Assembly: GCF_900102345.1 (NCBI RefSeq)
Contig: NZ_FNKB01000001.1
Span: 868,001 to 932,000 of the forward strand
Direction: 5' to 3'
DNA from: Leucobacter chromiiresistens
Lineage (GTDB): Bacteria; Actinomycetota; Actinomycetes; Actinomycetales; Microbacteriaceae
DNA length: 64,000 nt
Below the pieces are notes generated by a model. That model worked only from the letters and a program-made list of their open reading frames with translations. It was not told where the DNA came from and made no database searches. Positions 18,082-26,557 of the stretch are shown piece after piece. Position numbers and translations under genes: made by a program. Within the stretch, counting starts at the first letter, position 1. Every line of letters begins with the position of its first letter.

Positions 18082-18144
18082 CATCACCCGTGCAGACAGC
18101 GAACCGTACAGCTCGTAATTGCTGGAGCGGGCGACGACGCCGGC
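18082..18144 (-). pseudogene. umuC: umuC, middle fragment (21 codons) between two transposons
   Basis: The 63-bp segment encodes GVVARSSNYELYG and flanking residues ending SARVM, the conserved fingers-domain block of UmuC. It is all that remains between the recombinase ends of transposons A and B. Its frame joins exactly with the fragments at 27053 and 11669. Confidence 0.93.
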
Positions 18145-18156
18145 TTCCCCGCGGTA

Positions 18157-18171
18157 TTGCATCAGATGCGA
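18157..18171. promoter_or_regulatory. Terminal TTGCA-N5-TGCGA site of transposon B
   Basis: TTGCA-TCAGA-TGCGA beginning 12 nt from the junction at 18144/18145; the counterpart of the site at 18055-18069. Confidence 0.6.
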
Positions 18172-18198
18172 GATCCGAACGGGCGTCTGCGTCAGAAA

Positions 18199-18221
18199 GG
18201 CTATCGGTCGTTTCGATAGCC
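18199..18221. repeat. Inverted repeat in the recombinase leader of transposon B
   Basis: GGCTATCG (18199-18206) and CGATAGCC (18214-18221) form an 8-bp stem with a 7-nt loop between the two TTGCA sites. It could be a recombinase or repressor site, or an RNA hairpin. I see no equivalent in transposon A. Confidence 0.45.
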
Positions 18222-18262
18222 CCGCGATTTTCCGCGCGACGAGGTCTGACGGGCTGATAGAT

Positions 18263-18277
18263 TCGCATCTAATGCAC
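18263..18277. promoter_or_regulatory. Internal TCGCA-N5-TGCAC site before transposon B recombinase
   Basis: TCGCA-TCTAA-TGCAC, nearly identical in its core GCATCTAATGCA to the site at 17915-17929, lies about 35 bp upstream of the recombinase ATG 18312. Probable operator or accessory recombination site. Confidence 0.55.
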
Positions 18278-18311
18278 GATTAGCGCGTTATGTGGATGGA
18301 TTGGGTGGTTG

Positions 18312-19430
18312 ATGGGACGAGTTCCACACGGTGCGTCGTCACTGTATCTTGCGGGCGGGGTGTCGTTCCTCAACGCTCATGAGGCCGTGTTTGAGGCGAT
18401 GATCGAGGGCTGGCGGATGCAGCAGATCGGTGGCCGACATCTCAAGGAGGATTCGGTGTCGCGCGCTTTGGGCGTGGTCCGGAGGTTCGAGTCGTACGCG
18501 GGCAAGAAGCCGTGGGAGTGGTCCGCGGGCGACTTTGACGAGTGGATGGCGCTGCTGGTGTCGCAACGGAAGGTCGAAGCGTCGACGATCCGGTCGTACC
18601 AGGGGGCGGTGCGCGCGTTCTGCGATTACATCTGCTCGCCGCACTACGGCTGGGTTGACGAGTGCATGGAGCGTTTCGGGACGCACCCGGTTCAGGTCTG
18701 CCATGAATGGAACACGCTCGCGCACCTGCAGGATTACGAGGGCAAGCCGGGGCGACGCCCGTTGACGCGGTCGGAGCTGCAGCGCTTGCTGGATCATGCT
18801 GACGCCGAGGTGACGCGGTTGCTGGACGAGCGCCGCAAGGGTGCTCTGCCTGCGTTCCGGGACGCGACGCTGTTCAAGGTCGTCTACGCATGGGGGATGC
18901 GGGCGAGCGAGGCGGTTGGGCTTGATGTGACCGACTTCTACAGGAATTCGAAGGCTCCACAGTTCGGGGAGTTCGGTGTGATGCAGATCCGGCACGGGAA
19001 GTCGTCGCGGGGCGGGCCGCCGAAACGGCGGGCGGTCGTGTCGTTGTTCGGCTGGGCGGTTGAGGCTCTTCAGGAGTATGTCGAGCAGGTGCGTCCGTTG
19101 ATGGTCCGGGACGGGTCGCCGGCGCTCTGGGTCTCGGAACGCGGGACGAGGCTGCGCACGCGGGAGCTGGCGTCGAGGTTCGCCGTCTACCGGACGGCGC
19201 TGGGGCTGGATGAGGTGTTGACGCCGCACGCGCTGCGTCATTCCTACGTGACCCACCTGATCGAGTCCGGGGTCGATCCCGCGTTCGTGCAACGTCAGGT
19301 CGGGCACCTGCACCAGTCGACGACGGCGATCTATACGGGCGTGAGCGCGGACTACATGAACACGATGATGAGTCAGGCGATCGAGAAGACGCGGCACAGG
19401 CCGCGCGATGAGGAAGAGAGCGGGCGATGA
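18312..19430 (+). CDS. Tyrosine recombinase (TnpA-like) of transposon B
   Basis: A 372-aa homologue of the protein at 16802-17920, alignable throughout (VFEAMIEGWRMQQ versus VFGAMVDGWRNQQ). Catalytic signatures: WGMRASEAVGLDV, PHALRHSYVTHLIESG, and VQRQVGHLHQSTTAIYTG with the Tyr. ATG 18312 follows a GGTGG-type site; a TTG one codon upstream is also possible. Its end overlaps the HTH gene by 4 bp. Confidence 0.9.
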   Translation: MGRVPHGASSLYLAGGVSFLNAHEAVFEAMIEGWRMQQIGGRHLKEDSVSRALGVVRRFESYAGKKPWEWSAGDFDEWMALLVSQRKVEASTIRSYQGAVRAFCDYICSPHYGWVDECMERFGTHPVQVCHEWNTLAHLQDYEGKPGRRPLTRSELQRLLDHADAEVTRLLDERRKGALPAFRDATLFKVVYAWGMRASEAVGLDVTDFYRNSKAPQFGEFGVMQIRHGKSSRGGPPKRRAVVSLFGWAVEALQEYVEQVRPLMVRDGSPALWVSERGTRLRTRELASRFAVYRTALGLDEVLTPHALRHSYVTHLIESGVDPAFVQRQVGHLHQSTTAIYTGVSADYMNTMMSQAIEKTRHRPRDEEESGR

Positions 19431-19783
19431 GACTGATCGGGTTTGAGTGGCGGCTTCGGGAGGTGATGGCGGCGGCGGGAATGTTCTCCACGACGAAGCT
19501 GGTCCCGCTGCTGGAAGAGCGGGGCGTCTACTTGTCGACGAGCCAGGTATATCGGCTCGCCGCGGAGAAGCCGGAGCGGATGAACATGCAGGCGCTGGTC
19601 GCGCTGCTGGACATCTTCGATTGCACGTTCGAGGAGCTCGCGCCGCGGGTGGTCCTCGGCAGCGCGGTCGCAGCGACCGGGACGACCGATCCTGGGCCGG
19701 AGCGGGGCGATTCGGCGACGAACCGACTCCGGGAGTCGGGCCTGAAGCCGCGTAGGGCGCAGATTCTCCCGCCGGATGCTTGA
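19427..19783 (+). CDS. Xre/Cro-like HTH protein of transposon B
   Basis: A 118-aa protein with REVMAAAGMFSTTKLVPLLEE and QVYRLAAEKPERMNMQALVALLDIFDCTFEELA, a Cro/C1-type HTH like that at 16477-16812, then a Pro/Arg-rich tail. It overlaps the recombinase gene upstream and the zinc-ribbon gene downstream, so the three are translated together. Confidence 0.8.
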   Translation: MRLIGFEWRLREVMAAAGMFSTTKLVPLLEERGVYLSTSQVYRLAAEKPERMNMQALVALLDIFDCTFEELAPRVVLGSAVAATGTTDPGPERGDSATNRLRESGLKPRRAQILPPDA

Positions 19784-22364
19784 CCCGGTCTTCGCCGCGC
19801 TGACCACGCAGATCGCCGCCGTCGAGCAGGCTCTTCCGCGTGAGCGGATCGCCGAGATCGTGAACGGCTCGTTCCGGCAGCTGCCGGTTGCCCGCCGGAC
19901 GCTCGACCTGGTCACGCAGGAACCCGGGCTGCTCACCGCGGCGGATCCGCAGACCACGCCGGCTCTGGCAAGTCTGTTGCTTCGCCTCCACGAGGCTGGA
20001 GCGCGGACTGTCCGACCGCCGCGTTGCGCACACTGCGGCGGGCTGCGGAAGCTGCTGCAGCGCACGCCGACCGGGCGGATCTGCGCTCCATGCGGTCGCC
20101 GTCTCGCTTCCAGGAGCGGACTCTGTGATCGTTGCGGGCACACCCGCCGCGTGCAGACAGGGCCCGGTGAGAGCGCGTACTGCAAACGATGCTGGGTCGA
20201 CATGAAACCCGAAGCGGCCGAGCGCATCGTCGAGCAAGTCCGCCGCCATCGCCGTGTCGCGACCGCGACCATCCTTCGAGCGGTGGAGCAGATGGCGGCG
20301 GACGGGAGGGACCGCCGAGTGCGGCTGATGCTCGAGCTGCAGGCCCACGGCGCGGAGTGGTTCTCCGACCCGGCCGCGGGCTCTGTGCTGTTCGGCACGT
20401 TCTACGACCTTCTCCACGCGGACGGCGCGCGTCTGCCCGAACGACGCTGCGGAGGCTGCGGCACCACGCGCACGCTCACCGAACGCGTCGAGGGACGAGT
20501 GAGCTGCCGACGCTGCTACCGGATCGCGCACCATGCCCCCTGCGATGGCTGCGACGACGTCACCAACCTGGAGCGGGTGCTCTCCGACGGGCGGCGACTC
20601 TGCCAACGCTGCACGAACAAGCTCCCCGACGAGAACGCCGTCTGCGTGAGCTGCGGCAACCATCGACTGATCGCCTACCGCAGCCCGGAGGGCCCGCTGT
20701 GTTCAACGTGTCGGAGCTCCTCCCGGCTGGACACCTGCACGGACTGCGGGGAGCTTGCGCCCTGTTTGTTCCACGGCAGCGAGAAAGCGATCTGCAAACC
20801 CTGCTCCGACAAGGCCAGCGTCGACACCTGCACGATCTGCGGGAACGAGCGGCAATGCCGCTGGCCGGGAACCGCGCGCGCCGCCTGCGAGCAGTGCTCC
20901 AACCCTCGCCAGCCCTGCGTGAGCTGCGGGGAGGTCCGGCTGCGCCACAAGCGCACCGAAGACGGCTCCGGCTATCTCTGCTGGGCCTGCGTTCCGCCGA
21001 TCATCGAGACCTGCACAAGCTGCGGAGACGCTCGGATAGTGAACGGCCGGATCGAGGGCCGGCCGTTCTGCCCGCTCTGCTATCCCCGCCAACCGGAGTC
21101 GTTCCGCCCCTGCACCAGCTGCGGGACCATCACACGGCTGATCGCGAAGCTCTGCCCCCGTTGCCGAGCCGATCAGATGATCCGGGAGATGGTGCCCGAC
21201 GAGCTCGCCGCCTCCGATGCACGCATCGCGCATCTGCGAGAGCGGTGGTTCCAGGGTGCTCCGTCGAAGATCGTCTACGCCTTCGAACGCGGCACCGTCG
21301 CCTGCACGCTGATCACCCGAGTGCTCACCGCCCCATCCCTGCGCACTCACGCCTACCTCGACCAGGCCGGCTCGGAGTATCAGACCCGAGCGGTTCGGTC
21401 CGTGCTCATCGACCACGGGCTGCTCCCACCGCGGGACGAGCTGCTCGCCCGGTTCGAGCTCTGGCTCGACAGCGCACTTGCCGAGATCCCCGACCCGGGT
21501 GAACAGCGCACCGTCACCCAATACGCGCGATGGCGACACCTGCGCGCACTGCGCCGCAACACGATGCCGTCCCGATCAGGCCAGCTGTCCTGGCGGCGGC
21601 TCGAGATCGCGGGGATCATCGAACTGCTGGAATGGATCCATACCCGCGGAGGTTCTCTCGTGTCCCTCACCCAGGCGGATGTCGATGAATGGCTCACCGG
21701 CGGCCGACGCCCGTTCCTGCACCACTTCCTGACCTGGACCGCACGGGCCGGCGCATCCCGACCGCTCACCGCTCCACGCCCGCCATCAGGAGCCTTGAGC
21801 CCGCAAGCCATGAGCGACGAGGAACGCTGGCGGCTGCTCGCCGATGTCACCTCCGACCCGTCCATCAACCCGCACACGAAGCTCGCCGCGGGGCTGATGC
21901 TCATGTTCGGCGTCCGGGCGGCGAAGATCGTCCAGTTGCGCGCGGAAGACGTCACCGTCACGGACCAGGCCGTGGTCGTCCGCCTCGGCCAGGAACCTCT
22001 CGTGCTCCCCGCCGAGCTCGCGCCGGCGGCCGCGGGAGCCGCCAGCAACCGCACCGCGCCTCGCATGTTCGTGGAGAGCATCGAACAGGAGTGGGTCTAT
22101 CCCGGAACCCGGGCCGGGCATCACATGGCCCCCGACACGCTGAATACCCGGCTCCGCGCTGCCGGCATCCCGCCGCGACTTGCCCGCACCGGCGCGCTGA
22201 TAGCGCTCGCGCAGGAACTCCCACCCGTCGTTCTCAGCCGGCTGACTGGCCTGGACATCTCCTCCGCGATCGCCTGGTCCAACGCGATCGGCGCGAACAG
22301 CACCGCCTACGCCGCCGCGGTCGTCGAGCGCGTCGGCATGCCCCTCCCAGTCGTCCTGCACTGA
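19776..22364 (+). CDS. TnpB-like protein of transposon B: ten-ribbon zinc array plus recombinase-like C-terminus
   Basis: An 862-aa protein. About ten zinc ribbons run from about residue 80 to 470 (CAHCG, CDRCG, CGGCG, CDGCD, CVSCG, CTDCG, CTICG, CVSCG, CTSCG, CTSCG), most closed by a second CxxC. The helical middle and C-terminal part align with the transposon A protein (LMLMFGVRAAKIVQLRAEDV; GHHMAPDTLNTRL; LARTGALIALA). Box I keeps an Arg, but the His-x-x-Arg box is missing. A larger array than transposon A explains the 200-aa size difference. Confidence 0.75.
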   Translation: MLDPVFAALTTQIAAVEQALPRERIAEIVNGSFRQLPVARRTLDLVTQEPGLLTAADPQTTPALASLLLRLHEAGARTVRPPRCAHCGGLRKLLQRTPTGRICAPCGRRLASRSGLCDRCGHTRRVQTGPGESAYCKRCWVDMKPEAAERIVEQVRRHRRVATATILRAVEQMAADGRDRRVRLMLELQAHGAEWFSDPAAGSVLFGTFYDLLHADGARLPERRCGGCGTTRTLTERVEGRVSCRRCYRIAHHAPCDGCDDVTNLERVLSDGRRLCQRCTNKLPDENAVCVSCGNHRLIAYRSPEGPLCSTCRSSSRLDTCTDCGELAPCLFHGSEKAICKPCSDKASVDTCTICGNERQCRWPGTARAACEQCSNPRQPCVSCGEVRLRHKRTEDGSGYLCWACVPPIIETCTSCGDARIVNGRIEGRPFCPLCYPRQPESFRPCTSCGTITRLIAKLCPRCRADQMIREMVPDELAASDARIAHLRERWFQGAPSKIVYAFERGTVACTLITRVLTAPSLRTHAYLDQAGSEYQTRAVRSVLIDHGLLPPRDELLARFELWLDSALAEIPDPGEQRTVTQYARWRHLRALRRNTMPSRSGQLSWRRLEIAGIIELLEWIHTRGGSLVSLTQADVDEWLTGGRRPFLHHFLTWTARAGASRPLTAPRPPSGALSPQAMSDEERWRLLADVTSDPSINPHTKLAAGLMLMFGVRAAKIVQLRAEDVTVTDQAVVVRLGQEPLVLPAELAPAAAGAASNRTAPRMFVESIEQEWVYPGTRAGHHMAPDTLNTRLRAAGIPPRLARTGALIALAQELPPVVLSRLTGLDISSAIAWSNAIGANSTAYAAAVVERVGMPLPVVLH

Positions 22365-22589
22365 AATCTGACGATGACGTTTCCAGGGATGTCACGTCGT
22401 GAGAATCGGGCGGCACCGATTCTGCTCGGCGGTCAACTCGTCCTGATCGTGGCCGCGCTCTCCTTCGACATAGGCCACGAACAACACCCACGCCGTGTCC
22501 GATGATCGGCGTCGGGTGGGAGGGCGTCTGGTGTCCGAGTTCGTCGTTCCGGTCAACCACGTCGTATGACCTTGACGTGCAGGAGCCGC
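22365..22589. other. Intergenic region between convergent trio and mer operon
   Basis: About 225 bp between convergent genes. No gene or strong hairpin is seen. It presumably contains the terminators of both operons. Confidence 0.4.
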
Positions 22590-23510
22590 TCAATGCCGCT
22601 CGGTCGGCACGCTCGGCCGGTCCCCGGGAGAGTGCGTCGACTGAGGGTCGCAGCAGTCCTCCTCGGTCCTCCGTCCGGAGTTCCGACGGCGTTGATGAAG
22701 GAATCCGCTTAGTAGCACGATGAGCACCACGGTGGTAGACAGGCCGGCGATGACGCCGGTGTTGCTTTGGAGCCAGTTCGATATCGTCGCCGAGACAGCG
22801 GCGACGTCGGTGCGCCCTGCGGAAGGGGCATCGCCGACGACAACTGGAAACCAGTACCAAGCCAGGTAGACGCCGGTGAGGATCAGGACGGCGGCGGTGA
22901 CCTTGGGAACGAATCGTGTCAGTGCGGCGATCCGCCTGGACAGCACAGAACCGGCTACGGCGGCGACCACGGCGACAAGCAGCAGGACGGTGGCGGAGCC
23001 GGCGGCATAGATGGCGAAGACGAGGAGCAGCCCGACGAAACTGGCTGTCGCCTGGGCCTGGGCGATGACCGCGAGGAGTACGCCGAAGGTGCACGACAGC
23101 GAGGCCGCGGCGTAGCCGACGCCGAAGACGACCATGCGCACGGCGCTGGGCAGCCGTTCGATTGCGCGGCCGGGTATGCCGGGAAGCCGGAGGGACATAG
23201 AGCGTCCGGCTAGCATCGCCCCGCCGAGCAGCACCAACAGGATCCCGACGGCGAGGCCGAGGGCTGGGGCGGCCTGGATCAGGCCCCGTGCGCCGGCGCT
23301 TACCGCGACGCCAGCCAAAGCGAGCGTGCCCGCAAACCCGATCGTCAGCGCGAGGCCAGCCCGTAGGGCGCGCAGCAGGCGCACCGGGGCTGAGGAAGAG
23401 GCGGCGTCGCCCAGCGCATGGGTGATCCAGGCCGGGAGCAGCGCGAAGCCGCAGGGATTGACGGGGGCGATCATCCCGGCGGCGAAGGCAAGGGCGAGGA
23501 GTCCGCCCAT
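22590..23510 (-). CDS. CcdA/DsbD-type membrane thiol transporter in mer operon
   Basis: A 306-aa membrane protein with about six to seven helices. The N-terminal helix contains AGMIAPVNPCGFALLPAW and a middle helix SLSCTFGVLLAVIAQ, the two Cys that pass electrons across the membrane in CcdA-like proteins. The C-terminal extension is polar and ends with Cys-Cys and His residues. It follows the lipoprotein thioredoxin gene by 3 bp. It probably keeps that thioredoxin reduced or moves Hg thiolates; it takes the place usually held by other transport genes in mer operons. Confidence 0.8.
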   Translation of the reverse strand: MGGLLALAFAAGMIAPVNPCGFALLPAWITHALGDAASSSAPVRLLRALRAGLALTIGFAGTLALAGVAVSAGARGLIQAAPALGLAVGILLVLLGGAMLAGRSMSLRLPGIPGRAIERLPSAVRMVVFGVGYAAASLSCTFGVLLAVIAQAQATASFVGLLLVFAIYAAGSATVLLLVAVVAAVAGSVLSRRIAALTRFVPKVTAAVLILTGVYLAWYWFPVVVGDAPSAGRTDVAAVSATISNWLQSNTGVIAGLSTTVVLIVLLSGFLHQRRRNSGRRTEEDCCDPQSTHSPGDRPSVPTERH

Positions 23511-23513
23511 CGC

Positions 23514-24032
23514 TCAGGCCCCGGCCTTGTGGAGCGCGGAGACGATCGTATCGGCGTCGGGGTCGGTGGCGCGGAAGGTCACCTGTCCGTCACTGTCGAC
23601 GATGATCAGTGTAGACAGCGCGGCGACCCCGAAGCGCTGGGACAGCGCCGCGCCCTCGTCGATGGCGGCGGGGACATGCACGGCGTCGACGTACTCCATG
23701 AACCTCTGAATGGTCTCGGTAGGTTCGCGCGGATCCATGTCGACGGCGAGGAACTGGGCATCGATGCCGGCCTCCTCGGCCGCGGCTGCCGCCTGACCGA
23801 GGGATCGGACTCCGCCGACGCATTCGCCGCAGCCGACGGAGAAGAAGAACACCGCGGTGGGCTTCCCGGCGGCGGGCAGGCTGATCCGCTGAGCGTCGAT
23901 GCTGGTCACCGTCGCGGCGGTGGCAGTCTCGGCAGAGACGGGATCCTTATCAACGGTGCCGCAGGCGGTCAGGATGAGCGAGCCTGCGAGCAGGAGGGTG
24001 GCGAGCGAACGACGGGCGCGGGAGCTGATCAT
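23514..24032 (-). CDS. Thioredoxin-like lipoprotein in mer operon
   Basis: A 172-aa exported lipoprotein: signal peptide with lipobox LTAC (about residue 24), then a thioredoxin fold with active site VGCGEC and the cis-Pro region replaced by VAALSTLIIVDSDG. It overlaps the gene upstream by 4 bp and is followed by the CcdA-like gene. The pair could reduce or bind Hg(II) outside the membrane, in the role of MerP. Confidence 0.75.
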   Translation of the reverse strand: MISSRARRSLATLLLAGSLILTACGTVDKDPVSAETATAATVTSIDAQRISLPAAGKPTAVFFFSVGCGECVGGVRSLGQAAAAAEEAGIDAQFLAVDMDPREPTETIQRFMEYVDAVHVPAAIDEGAALSQRFGVAALSTLIIVDSDGQVTFRATDPDADTIVSALHKAGA

Positions 24033-24328
24033 TGGTTCTGTTCGCCCTTCGGGTCGGTGCGGTGAGCGGATTCGGTGGGCGGGCAGCAGTCAGGTTCGAC
24101 ACGGCCGCGGCGGGTTCGGCGGCGGACGACGACGAGCAGCACGATCGCGAGGAGCGCAATGCCCACGCCGATCACCCACGGGTTGCCGAGAAGGAGCCCG
24201 CCGATGCCAGTAAGCATTCCGCCGGCGATGAGCACGGGCAGCGCGCAGCAGATCGTCATGAGGAGCACGGCACCGGCTCCCAGGAGTAGGCCACCGCCTC
24301 GCGTTCGGTCGTCGTGTTTGGAGGTCAT
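24029..24328 (-). CDS. Small MerT/MerF-like mercury transport membrane protein
   Basis: A 99-aa protein with two transmembrane helices. The first contains the vicinal pair ICCALP, as in MerT/MerF, and a C-terminal CCPP follows the second helix. ATG 24328 is preceded by AAGGA; a TTG at 24361 overlapping the merB stop is the alternative. It lies between merB and the thioredoxin lipoprotein. Transport of Hg(II) to MerA is the likely role. Confidence 0.7.
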   Translation of the reverse strand: MTSKHDDRTRGGGLLLGAGAVLLMTICCALPVLIAGGMLTGIGGLLLGNPWVIGVGIALLAIVLLVVVRRRTRRGRVEPDCCPPTESAHRTDPKGEQNQ

Positions 24329-24357
24329 AGCGTTCTCGAATCCTTCTGTGTCGCGGG

Positions 24358-25008
24358 TCAACAGCAGCGGGGACAGTCGTCGGCCACCGGGGTGTCGTCC
24401 TGAAGCAGGTCGAGCAGGCTCGTTGTGAGCTCGTTGCCGATCCGGTAGGCCTCGGCCACCGACACCACCTCGGCACCGGGATGCTCAGAGAGCCACCCGG
24501 TGGCGTCGTCGACGGAGGCGAAATAGTGCACCTGGTTGCAGAAGGCCGAGCGGATCGAGGTGATCTGCTCCAGGTTCACCAGCGACACCACGGCGCTCGG
24601 GGGTGTGACGCCGGTGACACCGGCAACCGGATCGATGGTGACGCGGATCGTCTCTCCGCTGGCCGGGGAGACGGACTCCACGCGCGCTGGGCGATCGAGG
24701 AGGGCCGGGAAGATGAGGGTGTCCAGGGCGCACCAGGTGTAGAGCTCCTCACCGTCGACGGTGAACCGGTGCGGTGTAGGGCGCAGCGTGAGGCCCTGGC
24801 CGACGATTCGGCCCTGGTCGTCGTACTCGGTGTCCTGCATCGCGGCCAGTCCGAGCCGTACCTCGTCGATCGTGCGGCCCGCAGCCACGGACAGCTGTTG
24901 GACGGTGACGGGGTCACCGTCGGCGAGCAGCCGCAGCAGCGGGATGAGCAGGCCGGTCTCTCCCAGTCGGCTGAGCCGCTCGGGCAGTTGCATGCTGAGG
25001 TCAGACAT
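24358..25008 (-). CDS. merB: Organomercurial lyase MerB
   Basis: A 216-aa enzyme splitting C-Hg bonds of organomercurials. Catalytic residues are in place: C93 and D96 in LYTWCALD and C157 in SAFCNQVHYF. The N-terminal winged-helix-like part is present. The C-terminus ends CPRCC, a possible Hg hand-over site to MerA. Start ATG 25008 has a GGA-rich site; merA ends 20 bp upstream. Confidence 0.93.
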   Translation of the reverse strand: MSDLSMQLPERLSRLGETGLLIPLLRLLADGDPVTVQQLSVAAGRTIDEVRLGLAAMQDTEYDDQGRIVGQGLTLRPTPHRFTVDGEELYTWCALDTLIFPALLDRPARVESVSPASGETIRVTIDPVAGVTGVTPPSAVVSLVNLEQITSIRSAFCNQVHYFASVDDATGWLSEHPGAEVVSVAEAYRIGNELTTSLLDLLQDDTPVADDCPRCC

Positions 25009-25028
25009 CGTGGGTTCCTCCAGTTCGT

Positions 25029-26453
25029 TCACGCGCAGCACGACAGGAGCGACGGGTCGGTGGTGAAGGCCTTGGCGGCGATCCGGATGCCCTCGGCCAT
25101 GGTCAGGTAGGGGGCCCAGGCGTCGGCGACCTCGGCGACCGTCTTGCCGAGCACGTGGACCCCGGCGGCGGCGAGCTCGCCGGCGTCCTTGGCGACGGCG
25201 GTGATGCCGAGGATCTTCCCGGTGTCGGCGTCCACGACGATCTTGACGAAGCCGCGGGTGTCGCGGTTGACCAGTGCGCGGGGCACGTGGTGCAGGGGCA
25301 GGACGCGGCAGTCGCAGCGGATCCCGGCGGCGACGACGTCCTTCTCGGTCATCCCGACCGCGCCGATCGCCGGGCCGGTGAACGTCACCCTCGGCAGTCG
25401 GGCGTAGTCCACGGCCCGATCGGCGTCGGCGAACGCGTTCTCGGCGACGAGGGTGCCGTGGTGGGCGGCGACGTAGACGAACTCGGGGTGGCCGGTCACG
25501 TCGCCCGCGGCCCAGATCCGCGGGTGGGAGGACTGCATCCGGTCGGAGACGACCACCTCGCCGAGGTCCCCGGTCTTGACCCCGACCCTGTCGAGGCCGA
25601 GCCCATCGGTGGCCGGTCGTCGTCCGAGGGCGACGAGCACCTGGTCGGCGCGGAACTCCTCCCGGCCGCCGGCGACGTCCGCGGTGACGACGGCCTGCCC
25701 GGTCGCGGCGTCGCGGGACACCCGCGTCGGCAGCGCGCGGCGGACCACCCGGATGCCCTCGTCGGCGAACACCTCCTGCAGCGTCCTGGACACCTCCGGC
25801 TCCTCCTTCGACGCGAGCCGGGACCGGACCAGCACGGTGACCTGGGAGCCGAGCCGGGCGAACAGCTGCGCCTGCTCCAGGGCGACGTAGCCGCCGCCGA
25901 GCACGAGCAGGGACTCAGGGAGTTCGGTCAGCTCCATCGCCGTGGTCGAGGTCAGGTACCCGGTCTGGTCCAGGCCGTCGATCGGCGGGGCCCACGGCCG
26001 AGAGCCGGTCGCGACCAGGTAGTGCCCGGCCTCGATCGTCTCGGTGCTCCCGTCGTCCCCGGCGACCTGGAGGACCGGTGCGTCGGGGGTGCCGGCGAAC
26101 GCGGCGTCGCCGCGGCGGACGGCCCAACCGTAGGAGTCGGCGACGTCGGCGTACTTCTCGCCCCGCAGCGACTCGACCAGCGCCTGCTTCCCGGCGATCA
26201 GGGCGGGCATGTCCACTGGCCCCGCCGTCGTCGCGATCCCCGGGAACCGGTCGGCGGCGTCGGCCGCGGAGTGCCGTGCGTCGGCCGCGGCGATCAGGGC
26301 CTTCGACGGCACGCAGCCGGTGTTCACGCAGGTGCCACCGAGCGTCCCGCGCTCGATCATCACCACCGACTTGCCGAGCGTGGTCGCGCGGATCGCGGCG
26401 GCGAACGCACCACCGCCCGATCCGATGATGGCGAGGTCGTACTTCGTGGGCAT
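25029..26453 (-). CDS. merA: Mercuric reductase MerA
   Basis: A 474-aa FAD/NADPH enzyme reducing Hg(II) to Hg(0). FAD site AIIGSGGGAFAAA at the N-terminus, redox pair C42/C47 in GGTCVNTGCVPSK, dimerisation domain at the C-terminus, and the catalytic vicinal C472-C473 in LLSCCA. There is no N-terminal HMA (NmerA) domain. First gene of the mer operon, divergent from merR. Confidence 0.95.
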   Translation of the reverse strand: MPTKYDLAIIGSGGGAFAAAIRATTLGKSVVMIERGTLGGTCVNTGCVPSKALIAAADARHSAADAADRFPGIATTAGPVDMPALIAGKQALVESLRGEKYADVADSYGWAVRRGDAAFAGTPDAPVLQVAGDDGSTETIEAGHYLVATGSRPWAPPIDGLDQTGYLTSTTAMELTELPESLLVLGGGYVALEQAQLFARLGSQVTVLVRSRLASKEEPEVSRTLQEVFADEGIRVVRRALPTRVSRDAATGQAVVTADVAGGREEFRADQVLVALGRRPATDGLGLDRVGVKTGDLGEVVVSDRMQSSHPRIWAAGDVTGHPEFVYVAAHHGTLVAENAFADADRAVDYARLPRVTFTGPAIGAVGMTEKDVVAAGIRCDCRVLPLHHVPRALVNRDTRGFVKIVVDADTGKILGITAVAKDAGELAAAGVHVLGKTVAEVADAWAPYLTMAEGIRIAAKAFTTDPSLLSCCA

Positions 26454-26492
26454 CGCAGCTCCCGTCACTTGGGTTTCTCTTCTTTCTCGGCC

Positions 26493-26524
26493 ATACTGGA
26501 CCTTCCAGTGCAGGGGAAGGTCAA
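26493..26524 (-). promoter_or_regulatory. mer operator-promoter
   Basis: On the minus strand TTGACC (-35) and CAGTAT (-10) are separated by about 20 bp containing the dyad CCTTCC...GGAAGG. The overlong spacer with a central dyad is the hallmark of MerR-activated promoters. It lies between divergent merA and merR. Confidence 0.8.
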
Positions 26525-26557
26525 GAAGGCTTCTGCCGAAAGAAAAGGGGGCCTGCG

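Noticed and set aside
18339..20663. A 774-codon minus-strand frame
   Set aside because: Antisense shadow of the transposon B recombinase and zinc-ribbon genes, rich in Arg/Pro.
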